Positions 24,838-32,721 of a DNA stretch of 64,000 bases are shown here, piece after piece (position 1 is the stretch's first letter; the number at the start of each line of letters is the position of its first letter). The stretch covers positions 124,001 to 188,000 of the forward strand of contig JACOSO010000086.1 of the NCBI GenBank assembly GCA_016178785.1. The letters are read 5' to 3'. A program made the translations under genes and the position numbers. Origin of the DNA: Bacteroidota bacterium (GTDB taxonomy: Bacteria; Bacteroidota; Bacteroidia; Cytophagales; Cyclobacteriaceae). The notes beneath the pieces are model-generated. The model worked only from the letters and a program-made list of their open reading frames with translations, searched no databases and was not told the DNA's origin.

Positions 24838-25701
24838 TCACTCAATAATCTTCAAGCTCAAATCTAAACTCTTTGCTGAATGAGTGAGTGCACCCATCGA
24901 AATGTAATCAACACCACATTCGGCTACAGAGCGAAGGGTTGATTCAGTGATTCCACCGCTTGCTTCTGATTTGCATTTTCCGTTGATGAGCTTCACGGCT
25001 TCCCTCATTTCATCCAACCCCATGTTGTCGAGCATGATTACATCAACGGTATGGGTGGCCAATGCTTCTTTCACTTCATTTAGGTTGCGCGTCTCTACTT
25101 CGATCTTGAGTTTTTTGTTTTTCTCTTTTAGATACTTTACTGCATTGGTGACTGCCGCGGTAATTCCTCCAGCTACATCGATATGATTGTCTTTGAGCAT
25201 GATCATATCATACAACGCGAAGCGATGGTTTCTTCCGCCACCGATAACTACAGCCCATTTTTCCATCAAGCGAAAATTGGGTGTTGTCTTTCGGGTATCC
25301 ATCAATTGAGCCCCTGTGCCCTCAATAAGTTTGCTCAAGCGATGGGTGTAGGTTGCTATGCCGCTCATTCGCTGCATACAATTAAGCACAAGTCGTTCGC
25401 CAGAAAGTATGGATTGCGCGATACCATGAACTTCAAAAGCTATGTCGCCTTTGGTCATCATCTCGGCATCTTTTTTAAAAAAAGTAATTTGTAGAGATGG
25501 ATCAATTTCTTTGAAAATTTTTTCGGCTAATTCAACTCCCGCAATAATTCCATCTGCTTTGACAAATAGTTTAGCTTTCGAAATTTTATTTGATGGAATG
25601 GTGGCTAACGTAGAGTGATCACCTTCGCCAATATCTTCCGCCAAAGCAGAACGAATAAACTCTTTGATAGCTTCTTCTGTGAGATAATCCGGACGCTTCA
25701 T
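24838..25701 (-). CDS. nadC: Nicotinate-nucleotide pyrophosphorylase (carboxylating)
   Basis: 287 residues. Converts quinolinate and PRPP to NaMN in NAD synthesis. Seen: EDIGEGDHSTLATI at the N-terminus, GERLVLNCMQRMSGIATYT, the active-site DTRKTTPNFR, GGGRNHRFALYDMIMLKDNHI and EASGGI. The DUF4783 gene upstream overlaps its start by 4 bases, an arrangement I associate with Bacteroidota. Confidence 0.97.
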   Translation of the reverse strand: MKRPDYLTEEAIKEFIRSALAEDIGEGDHSTLATIPSNKISKAKLFVKADGIIAGVELAEKIFKEIDPSLQITFFKKDAEMMTKGDIAFEVHGIAQSILSGERLVLNCMQRMSGIATYTHRLSKLIEGTGAQLMDTRKTTPNFRLMEKWAVVIGGGRNHRFALYDMIMLKDNHIDVAGGITAAVTNAVKYLKEKNKKLKIEVETRNLNEVKEALATHTVDVIMLDNMGLDEMREAVKLINGKCKSEASGGITESTLRSVAECGVDYISMGALTHSAKSLDLSLKIIE

Positions 25702-26081
25702 TCCTTGGTGAAGCTCATCTCATGAATGAGATAGTTTTTTTCCACCTCACGAGCGCGCATAAGCACATAGTAGCTGTCATTGCCACTCTGGTACTTGCCA
25801 ATAGCGAATTGCAGACCTGCCTTTGATGAGCCGGTGTGGTCAATATTAAAATCGGAAGGAGAATGTTTTTTGAAAAAATCACGAAGTACAAATTCCGCTT
25901 GCGCTTTGCTGTAAGTGTTCAGCTCGCCTTCAAGATTCAAGTCGATGGAAGTATTGAAATATTTTACCAACTCTTTTGCATCTCCTGTTTTGAGAGCGTT
26001 TTTCATGGGCTCAAAAATATTCTGCGATCTGCTCTGCAAACCCGTCAGCAACAAAATCCAGATCACAACTAGCTTTTTCAT
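25698..26081 (-). CDS. Secreted DUF4783 protein
   Basis: 127 residues with a signal peptide (to about residue 19, QSRSQ). The mature part (FEPMKNALKTGDAKELVKYFN, YSKAQAEFVLRDFFKKH, GKYQSGNDSYYVLMRAR) matches DUF4783, a cystatin/NTF2-like small fold of unknown function. Overlaps nadC by 4 bases (ATGA), so the two are co-translated, though a secreted protein has no clear part in NAD synthesis. Confidence 0.85.
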   Translation of the reverse strand: MKKLVVIWILLLTGLQSRSQNIFEPMKNALKTGDAKELVKYFNTSIDLNLEGELNTYSKAQAEFVLRDFFKKHSPSDFNIDHTGSSKAGLQFAIGKYQSGNDSYYVLMRAREVEKNYLIHEMSFTKE

Positions 26082-26134
26082 TTCGATATAATTACACCAA
26101 AATTATGCCATAGTTGGCAGACGAAAAAATGGTT

Positions 26135-26857
26135 TCAGCTTTGATTTCCCTGATTTGGTGAATCATTTGGCGATGCTGAAATAAAGGGCGAAGCTTCCTG
26201 GTGCATTCGTATTGCTTTACGAGAAAGAAGTATCCCTGTAACCAATGAGGCAATTGCACCTGTCCACAATCCCGGCACAAATGAAATGAACCAGAAATAA
26301 TCATAGGCTCCATGAAAAAGAGCCGCGGCCCCCAATCCATACCAAGCGAAGTATGATTTCCCTTTCTCGTGCTTAGCACGGCCAAGAAAATAACCCATAA
26401 GCACAGCAAAGGTGGCGTGGGCAGGCACAGCAGTAAACATTCGCATAATACCGATGGCAACACCATTATCGCTGTTCATCACATACAAAATATTTTCGAA
26501 CCCTGCGAAACCAAGACTCACGCTCACAGCATAGACAATACCATCAAAAGGCTCATTGAAATTTTTGTTTGGATAGAGCACCCACCGCACAAAAATGAAT
26601 TTACTGAACTCCTCAATAAGGGCAACCAGCAAAAAAGCATGAATAGCTTGCTCGCTTAGACTTCTTTCATCAATGGGAATGAAGAGATTAATTGGAATAC
26701 TAATGACTAGTGTAACTATGGTACTGGCTACTCCAAGAAAAAAACTCAGCACCACCAATCGAATGGGTTCACGTTCATATTTATCTTTGAGGTAGATGTA
26801 AAGGCCAATGACCGCGCCCGGAGCCAAAGCAAGCGCAAGTAGGAGCAGGGTTTCCAT
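26135..26857 (-). CDS. PrsW-family intramembrane metalloprotease
   Basis: 240 residues, about seven or eight membrane segments. Active-site pattern of the PrsW/CAAX-like group: VALIEEFSKF (EExxK, about 78-86), a His in TAVPAHATFAVLMGYFLG, and LFHGAYDYF. In Bacillus PrsW starts degradation of the anti-sigma factor RsiW. Three ECF sigma factors lie in this window, but no direct link to them is visible. Confidence 0.85.
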   Translation of the reverse strand: METLLLLALALAPGAVIGLYIYLKDKYEREPIRLVVLSFFLGVASTIVTLVISIPINLFIPIDERSLSEQAIHAFLLVALIEEFSKFIFVRWVLYPNKNFNEPFDGIVYAVSVSLGFAGFENILYVMNSDNGVAIGIMRMFTAVPAHATFAVLMGYFLGRAKHEKGKSYFAWYGLGAAALFHGAYDYFWFISFVPGLWTGAIASLVTGILLSRKAIRMHQEASPFISASPNDSPNQGNQS

Positions 26858-26866
26858 TAATAAAAT

Positions 26867-27412
26867 TTAATTTTCAAGCACAGCTTCAATAGACTCCATT
26901 TTAGCATCACTGTATGTGCCATTGGTTGCGAATACGATCTTGCCATCGGCATCGAGAATAAAAAAGTACGGAATATCTTTCTTCTCGAAGTCCAGCTCTT
27001 CTTTGTATTTTTTTAATTCTCCTTTGTAAAACAAAATGTGCGGCAATAATTGAGGATTTATGTTCTTCATTGCTTTTCGCTTTGCTGTGCCTGTGGCTGC
27101 TGCATTAATGCCGGTAAACATCGGCACAAAAAAGACATTCACATCGTAATTAAAAGTCGCCATCTGGCCTGTGTTTTTTTGAATGAAGGTGGTAAACACA
27201 GGATTGAACCACGTATTCAACTGCTCTTCCGATTTTTTAGAATAAGCGAGGCCTAACAATGTATATTTTCCTTTGACATCCCACGGTAAACTCACCTTCT
27301 TGTCCTCAACAGTTTCTGCTACCATGTCGGGGAATTGCTTGCCTACGATTTGGGACTTGGCTGATAGCAAAAAGCAAACGAAAAAAAAGCAGGTGGCAAT
27401 CCATTTTATCAT
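26867..27412 (-). CDS. Secreted thioredoxin-fold protein without CxxC
   Basis: 181 residues, signal peptide ending SAKSQ (about 20). The order FPDMVAETVEDKKVSLP, GKYTLLGLAYSKKSEEQLNTW and IPYFFILDADGKIVF matches the thioredoxin/TlpA or Atp10-like fold. The expected redox CxxC after LLGLAYS is replaced by KKSE, so thiol exchange is not possible. A chaperone or assembly role is possible but unproven. Lies between the PhoD and PrsW genes on one strand. Confidence 0.72.
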   Translation of the reverse strand: MIKWIATCFFFVCFLLSAKSQIVGKQFPDMVAETVEDKKVSLPWDVKGKYTLLGLAYSKKSEEQLNTWFNPVFTTFIQKNTGQMATFNYDVNVFFVPMFTGINAAATGTAKRKAMKNINPQLLPHILFYKGELKKYKEELDFEKKDIPYFFILDADGKIVFATNGTYSDAKMESIEAVLEN

Positions 27413-27430
27413 AAACCGAAGATACTAAAT

Positions 27431-28957
27431 CTACGGATTGAATTTCACTGAACCTTTCCTTACTTCAATCGATTTGCCCATGAATTCCCCCGTTTCGGGT
27501 AAGCGCACGGTGTTTACAAACCACCATTCCGCTTTGGCCTTTTGCTGAGTAAGGGTAAGCAACAGGTAGCCATGATCGCGGTTGTTGAGATACTTCAAGT
27601 GAGGATTTACTTTAATCATCTCAGCTTCTTTTGCCTTAACGGTTTCGTCAGGATATTTTTCGTTGCCGTTGGCTGAGGAAACACTCGTTGTTACCAGTTC
27701 AATTGCAAATGGTGAATAGTTTTTCTTTGTATCGATGGGCACTTCAATGGCCCATGAGGAGTGTGCATCGCCTGTAATGAAGATCAAGTCCTTAATTTTG
27801 TTTTGAAGAATGAAATTTTTCAATTTTCTTTTTTCTGCAGGGTAACCGTCCAAACTATCGAAATTAGTGGGCATTTGAGAATAAAGTGGTTGCGTGTTCA
27901 TGTCAGAGAAGATCACCTGATTGCCGATGATCTTCCATGTGGCTTGCGAATTCTTCAACTGACTTTCAAACCACTCGAACTGCTCTTTGCCCAACATGGT
28001 GCGATTTTCGTTTTGAAATGACGGATCACGGATGCTGTCAACCTGCTTTTGTCTGCCGGCCAGGCGCTCATCGAGCATGATCATGTCGGCAAGTTTGCCA
28101 AACGAAAATGTTCGGTAATGATTTTCACTTTCGCGGATCGGAATCCATTCATAATAAGCCTTGCGCGCTGCTGCTTTTCTTTTTTCGTAGTCGCCTTCAT
28201 TGGGCTGATGATTTTGCGCGCCTCCGGCATAACTGTTGTTCGCAATTTCATGATCATCCCAAATCGCAATCATCGGATGTTTCATACTTATATCATGCAA
28301 TCCTTTGTCAAGCCTGTATTGCGAATAGCGCAATCGATAATCTTTGAGCGAAATGATTTCGTGCTTTGGAATATTGAAACGCCCAATGGTTGTATCACCA
28401 TATTTGCCAATGCCATATTCATAAATAAAGTCGCCCAAATGAACAACTACATCCACATCGGGCCGTAACGAAATTTTTTCATACGGATTAAAAAATCCCC
28501 ATTCCCAATTCGCGCAGCTTACGACAGCTAATTTTAAGCTGTCGGGTTTTTGAGGTAAAGTTTTGGTTTCTCCTGTCTCAGAAATTTGGCCAAGTGCCGT
28601 AAAGCGATAAAAATATTTTGTCGAAGGACTCAACTCGGTTACATCTACTTTCACTGTAAAGTCTCGAGATGCCGAAGTTGAAACAGAATCCGATTTTACG
28701 ATCGAAGAAAAATTCGGTGAAGTAGAAATTTCCCACGTCACATTCACGGTTGCTGATGAATCTTCAGGAGTAACACGCGTCCACAAGATAACGCGGTCTT
28801 GTAGCGGGTCACCTGAAGCCACCCCGTGATAGAATGGTTTTAAGTCCCCATGATAAAGCGAGGATGTTTCTTCTGTGAATTTCTCGTGTTTTTTCTCTTT
28901 TTCAGAACAGGATGTGAATAGAAAGAAACCAACCGCAAAAAATAAAATCGATTTCAT
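27431..28957 (-). CDS. PhoD-family alkaline phosphatase/phosphodiesterase, lipoprotein
   Basis: 508 residues. Lipoprotein signal ends FLFTSC (Cys17). N-terminal fibronectin-like PhoD domain (about 40-135, HGVASGDPLQDRVILWTRVTP), then the metallophosphatase core: VVSCANW, HLGDFIYEYG, IWDDHEIANN, ITGDAHSSW. PhoD enzymes hydrolyse phosphate mono- and diesters outside the cytoplasm with Ca/Fe. Ends 4 bases before the oxidoreductase gene end region begins, so the two may share a transcript. Confidence 0.93.
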   Translation of the reverse strand: MKSILFFAVGFFLFTSCSEKEKKHEKFTEETSSLYHGDLKPFYHGVASGDPLQDRVILWTRVTPEDSSATVNVTWEISTSPNFSSIVKSDSVSTSASRDFTVKVDVTELSPSTKYFYRFTALGQISETGETKTLPQKPDSLKLAVVSCANWEWGFFNPYEKISLRPDVDVVVHLGDFIYEYGIGKYGDTTIGRFNIPKHEIISLKDYRLRYSQYRLDKGLHDISMKHPMIAIWDDHEIANNSYAGGAQNHQPNEGDYEKRKAAARKAYYEWIPIRESENHYRTFSFGKLADMIMLDERLAGRQKQVDSIRDPSFQNENRTMLGKEQFEWFESQLKNSQATWKIIGNQVIFSDMNTQPLYSQMPTNFDSLDGYPAEKRKLKNFILQNKIKDLIFITGDAHSSWAIEVPIDTKKNYSPFAIELVTTSVSSANGNEKYPDETVKAKEAEMIKVNPHLKYLNNRDHGYLLLTLTQQKAKAEWWFVNTVRLPETGEFMGKSIEVRKGSVKFNP

Positions 28958-28961
28958 GCTT

Positions 28962-30149
28962 TTAATTTACTCGCTCTGTAATCTTCCCGGTCTTCTTATT
29001 TTTTAGAATCACTTTCTTAGCTCCATAGTGTGTCACTTCTTCTTTTACTAAATAATGATCGGCATCATAAGATTGTAGATGACTGTCTTTACTTACACCC
29101 GTTTTTCCGCGCCAAATAGTTAATTGAACGGGCTCCCACAGTTTGCTCTTCGCAGATTTGTAGGCCGCATCCAAAATTGCATTCACTACATAACCATCAT
29201 AAAAAGTTTCCTTGGGTGGAATTCCTTTTTCCATCGCATTGAACATGTCCATGAACATGTGGTTGTAACCGAGTTCATTCAGCTCATCACCCACAGGGAA
29301 AAGCCAGCCAGAATTGCTCTCTGCTTTTTCGGCAACATAGTCTGCGCCTTTGCCGCTGGTAAACATTTCAAAACCTGTTCGTAAAAAATTGTTTATCCAT
29401 ATGGTGCCCTCGGTTCCCATCACTTCATCGCGCAAGTCAAGGCCTCCACGGAAAGTCCAACTAACTTCAAATTGCCCAATCGCCCCATTTTCATATTTCA
29501 CTAAGCCGATCGCATGATCTTCTGCATCTATAGGCTTTACTTGAGTATCTGCCCAGCACATCACTTCCATGGGCTTAATGTCTTTTCCGATGTAGCTCCG
29601 CGCAATCTCCACGCAGTGACAACCAAGATCTAAAATACAACCTCCTCCAGCTTGCTCGATATCCCAAAACCAATCACTGTGCGGGCCTGGATGCGTCTCC
29701 CTTGATTTTGCCCAAAGTATTCTACCAAGCGAACCACTCCTTACACTTTCGACCGCTTTTAAAAACTTCGGAGTGTAAACTAAATCTTCAAGGTATCCAT
29801 TGAAGATGCCCGCTTTTTCCACTGCTTCCAGCATGCGTTGAGCTTCAGTTGCGTTGCGACCGAGCGGCTTAGTAGTAATCACTGCTTTTTTGTGCTTGCA
29901 GCAAAGCATCACAGCTTCTTCATGCAAATTATTGGGAAGGGAAATGCAAACGACTTGCACTTCAGGCCGGGCAATGGCCTCTTCCATATTCGTTGTTGCA
30001 AAAGCAACCTTATAATCGGCAGCGAATTTTTTTACACTTTCTTCTTTGCGTGAATAGATACTCACGATTTTGTCTTTGCTGCGATAGCCTTGCAGCGAAT
30101 CAGCATAAAAGCGGCCGATAAAGCCCGAGCCGAGCATGGCGATGTTCAT
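28962..30149 (-). CDS. Gfo/Idh/MocA-family oxidoreductase
   Basis: 395 residues from the ATG at 30149, which places [12 protein letters not shown] (NAD-binding GxGxxG) at the N-terminus; the longer frame to 30266 runs into the beta-barrel gene. The catalytic-type Lys is in TTKPLGRNA, and the C-terminal domain has [14 protein letters not shown]. The family oxidises or reduces sugars and inositols with NAD(P). Substrate unknown. Starts 4 bases from the beta-barrel gene end. Confidence 0.9.
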   Translation of the reverse strand: MNIAMLGSGFIGRFYADSLQGYRSKDKIVSIYSRKEESVKKFAADYKVAFATTNMEEAIARPEVQVVCISLPNNLHEEAVMLCCKHKKAVITTKPLGRNATEAQRMLEAVEKAGIFNGYLEDLVYTPKFLKAVESVRSGSLGRILWAKSRETHPGPHSDWFWDIEQAGGGCILDLGCHCVEIARSYIGKDIKPMEVMCWADTQVKPIDAEDHAIGLVKYENGAIGQFEVSWTFRGGLDLRDEVMGTEGTIWINNFLRTGFEMFTSGKGADYVAEKAESNSGWLFPVGDELNELGYNHMFMDMFNAMEKGIPPKETFYDGYVVNAILDAAYKSAKSKLWEPVQLTIWRGKTGVSKDSHLQSYDADHYLVKEEVTHYGAKKVILKNKKTGKITERVN

Positions 30150-30153
30150 AGTG

Positions 30154-30768
30154 TTAAGCGTTTTTTTTGAATTTATAAATGAGAGTGAATTGAAGTGCGC
30201 GATTGCTGTATTTGTAGCTAGTTCCAAATCCGTTTGTATCAGCCAACAAAATGTTCTTAAGCCCAATAAAATAATTCACTCCTAGTGAGAAATTTTTATA
30301 GATGTCCTGCTCTCCGCCTATGCTTAGGCCTGAATCATTCTCATGGTACGTTTTGGTAATAATTTGATTGTTGATCCTAGTCCCTCCTAATGTAAAACTT
30401 AAGAAAGTGCCAGCATCTAGACTCAGATGCTTGTTGACATAATATTTAAGAATAACCGGAAAAGTAAGATAGTCAATGTTAATGCTGCCTCGTCCTTGAT
30501 TTTTATCCGTGTATCCCATGCCCATAAATTGAGCATTAAATCGAATGCCAATTAACTCCGAAAAATTGTGTTGAAAGAAGAGACCAAAGGCTGGTCTGAT
30601 TGAATTCTCAAAAAAAACCGTAGACCTGAAATTAAAAGATGGAGGTGTCTGAATTGTTACAAACCGTTGATTCGCCACATTAACCCCGGCATCCACACCA
30701 AAAAAAGATTTTTGGGCAAGCAAGTGTGAGGAAATACACACAAAAGAAAGCAGAATAATTTTTCTCAT
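30154..30768 (-). CDS. Small outer-membrane beta-barrel protein (PorT/OMP_b-brl type)
   Basis: 204 residues. Signal peptide ends HLLAQ (about 19). The mature part alternates polar and hydrophobic residues with many Gly and aromatic residues ([42 protein letters not shown]) and ends YKFKKNA, typical of eight-stranded barrels. Function unknown. Confidence 0.82.
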   Translation of the reverse strand: MRKIILLSFVCISSHLLAQKSFFGVDAGVNVANQRFVTIQTPPSFNFRSTVFFENSIRPAFGLFFQHNFSELIGIRFNAQFMGMGYTDKNQGRGSINIDYLTFPVILKYYVNKHLSLDAGTFLSFTLGGTRINNQIITKTYHENDSGLSIGGEQDIYKNFSLGVNYFIGLKNILLADTNGFGTSYKYSNRALQFTLIYKFKKNA

Positions 30769-30823
30769 TTTTCAAATGTAGATTTTTTGGTGAAGCTTCT
30801 AAAAGCTTTCTTTCTGAAAGGAT

Positions 30824-30854
30824 ATTGCACTTCCCAAAAAATCATTTACCTTTG
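30824..30854 (+). promoter_or_regulatory. Bacteroidota-type promoter of rimP-nusA-infB
   Basis: TACCTTTG (30847-30854) fits the TAnnTTTG -7 box, and ATTG (30824-30827) lies 19 bases upstream as the -33 box. Transcription would start near 30860, giving a leader of about 60 bases that contains the hairpin at 30880-30902. Confidence 0.7.
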
Positions 30855-30879
30855 CACCACTTCTTAAAGAATATTGTTT

Positions 30880-30902
30880 AGAGGGGACCGCAAGTCCCCT
30901 CT
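30880..30902 (+). promoter_or_regulatory. Leader hairpin ahead of rimP
   Basis: A perfect 9-bp stem AGAGGGGAC/GTCCCCTCT with loop CGCAA, followed by TTTCG, 17 bases before the rimP start. It resembles an attenuator hairpin with a weak U-run. Control of this operon by its own product NusA is known in other bacteria; use of this hairpin is inference. Confidence 0.6.
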
Positions 30903-30919
30903 TTCGTTCTCTGGATTTT

Positions 30920-31399
30920 ATGGATTTGAAGGAAAAAATAAAGGAATTGACATTGGCAAGCCTCTCCAACCCCGCCCACTTTCTGGTGGATGTGATTGTG
31001 AGCAAGCATAAACCAATGAAATTCACGGTAATACTGGATGGCGACAGCGGCATCACCATTGACGATTGCGCCCTTGTAAGCCGTGGAGTAAACAGTGCTT
31101 TAGAAAACTTGATAGAAGTTCAATATTCCCTTGAAATCTCAACACCCGGCCTAGATCATCCCCTTAAGCTGAAGCGGCAGTACGAAAAAAATAAAGGCCG
31201 CAAGCTGAAAGTGCACTTGACAAATAAATCGATCGTGTTAGGTGTGCTGCAACAAGTGGAAGAAGAGAAAATCGTGATCGAAGCAGAACTTAAGGAAGGC
31301 CTGCCTGCCGGACAGGCAGGAAAGAAAATAGAAACCAGGGCGATGGAAATTCCATTCGCAGAAATAGAAAAAGCATTTGTAACCGTATCTTTTAAATAG
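30920..31399 (+). CDS. rimP: Ribosome maturation factor RimP
   Basis: 159 residues. Acts in maturation of the 30S subunit. The N-terminal alpha/beta domain is recognised by FLVDVIVSKHKPMKFTVILDGDSGITIDDCALVSRGV and YSLEISTPGLDHPLK, the C-terminal SH3-like part by GRKLKVHL. A seven-residue insertion LPAGQAG (about 128-134) in the SH3 part is encoded by a 21-bp palindrome also found in the amidohydrolase gene. First gene of rimP-nusA-infB. Confidence 0.96.
   Translation: MDLKEKIKELTLASLSNPAHFLVDVIVSKHKPMKFTVILDGDSGITIDDCALVSRGVNSALENLIEVQYSLEISTPGLDHPLKLKRQYEKNKGRKLKVHLTNKSIVLGVLQQVEEEKIVIEAELKEGLPAGQAGKKIETRAMEIPFAEIEKAFVTVSFK
31300..31320. repeat. 21-bp palindromic element in rimP (copy 1)
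   Basis: Arms CCTGCCTG and CAGGCAGG around CCGGA. It adds exactly seven codons (LPAGQAG) and keeps the frame. An identical copy, in the same frame, lies at 63664-63684. Confidence 0.8.
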
Positions 31400-31407
31400 A
31401 CAGAACT

Positions 31408-32664
31408 ATGGACGCATCAACGTTAATTGAATCGTTTGCTGATTTTGCCAAGCAGAAGAACATCGACAGGCCAACTATGATACGCATCTTAGAAGATGTG
31501 TTTCGCAACATGATTCGTAAGAAGTATGTGCAAGACGACAACTTTGATATCATTGTGAATGCCGACAAAGGAGATTTGGAAATCTGGCGCTTCCGCGAAA
31601 TCGTGGACGATGAATCAGAAGACATTTGGGATCACGATAAAATCAGCCTGACAGAAGCTCAAAAAATTGAGCCTGATTTTGAAGTAGGCGAAGAAGTGGC
31701 CGAAGAAATTCACCTGGAAGATTTTGGCCGCAGAGCAGTAACAACTGCGCGCCAGGCTTTGATGCAGAAAGTGAAAGACCTGGAGAAGGATATTCTCTAT
31801 CAAAAATATAAAGACATCGTTGGTGAGATCATCAGTGGTGAGGTGTACCAGGTGTTGAGCCGCGAAGTCTTGTTGACTGATGCTGAAGGAAATGAAATTT
31901 CTATTCCTCGAGGTGAGCAAATTCCTAAAGACCGTTATCGCAAAGGCGAAACTGTCCGATCAATAGTTCATAGGGTGGATATGGTGAATGGCAGCCCCAA
32001 AATTATTTTGTCACGTACGTCTCCGGTTTTCCTCGAGCGTTTGTTCGAGCAGGAGGTTCCGGAAGTTTATGATGGACTGATCACCATTAAAAAAGTTGTT
32101 CGTGAACCAGGTGAGCGCGCAAAGGTGGCGGTAGAATCTTATGATGACCGCATCGATCCTGTGGGTGCTTGCGTAGGCATGAAAGGTTCACGCATTCACG
32201 CTATCGTTCGTGAATTGCAGAACGAAAACATCGATGTCATCAACTACACCGAAAACCTTGAGCTGTATATTCAGCGCGCGTTAAGCCCTGCAAAAATTGT
32301 AAGCATTAAGATTGATAAAGAAAATGGTCGCGTTGCCGTGTTCTTGAAACCCGATCAGGTGTCTTTGGCGATAGGAAAAGGCGGGTTGAACATAAAGCTT
32401 GCAAGCCGATTGGTTGGAATGGAAATCGATGTATTCCGTGAAACGGATGGCACTGCAGCAGAGGAAGACGTTGATCTGGATGAATTCGGTGACGAAGTTG
32501 AAAGCTGGGTGATCGATGAACTTAAGCGCATTGGTTTGGATACTGCCAAAAGTGTACTCTCTTTAAATAAAGAAGAACTTGTACGTAGAACTGACCTGGA
32601 AGAAGAGACTATCGAACAGGTGTTGAATGTGCTCAAAAAGGAGTTTGAACAACAACAGCAATAA
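31408..32664 (+). CDS. nusA: Transcription termination/antitermination factor NusA
   Basis: 418 residues. N-terminal RNA-polymerase-binding domain, S1 domain (about 135-200, GEIISGEVYQVLSREVLL), KH domains (about 200-340, GACVGMKGSRIHAIVREL and VSLAIGKGGLNIKLA), and an acidic C-terminal part with helix-hairpin-helix-like ELKRIGLDTAKSVLSLNKEEL. It modulates pausing, termination and antitermination. Starts 8 bases after rimP. Confidence 0.97.
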   Translation: MDASTLIESFADFAKQKNIDRPTMIRILEDVFRNMIRKKYVQDDNFDIIVNADKGDLEIWRFREIVDDESEDIWDHDKISLTEAQKIEPDFEVGEEVAEEIHLEDFGRRAVTTARQALMQKVKDLEKDILYQKYKDIVGEIISGEVYQVLSREVLLTDAEGNEISIPRGEQIPKDRYRKGETVRSIVHRVDMVNGSPKIILSRTSPVFLERLFEQEVPEVYDGLITIKKVVREPGERAKVAVESYDDRIDPVGACVGMKGSRIHAIVRELQNENIDVINYTENLELYIQRALSPAKIVSIKIDKENGRVAVFLKPDQVSLAIGKGGLNIKLASRLVGMEIDVFRETDGTAAEEDVDLDEFGDEVESWVIDELKRIGLDTAKSVLSLNKEELVRRTDLEEETIEQVLNVLKKEFEQQQQ

Positions 32665-32721
32665 GCGACAGTTTACAGAATAGTAAAACCAAGAAATCAA
32701 TAAAATACCAGATATTTGAGC

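Noticed and set aside
30150..30266. N-terminal extension of the Gfo/Idh/MocA protein
   Set aside because: It overlaps the upstream beta-barrel gene and places residues before the GxGxxG that the family lacks.
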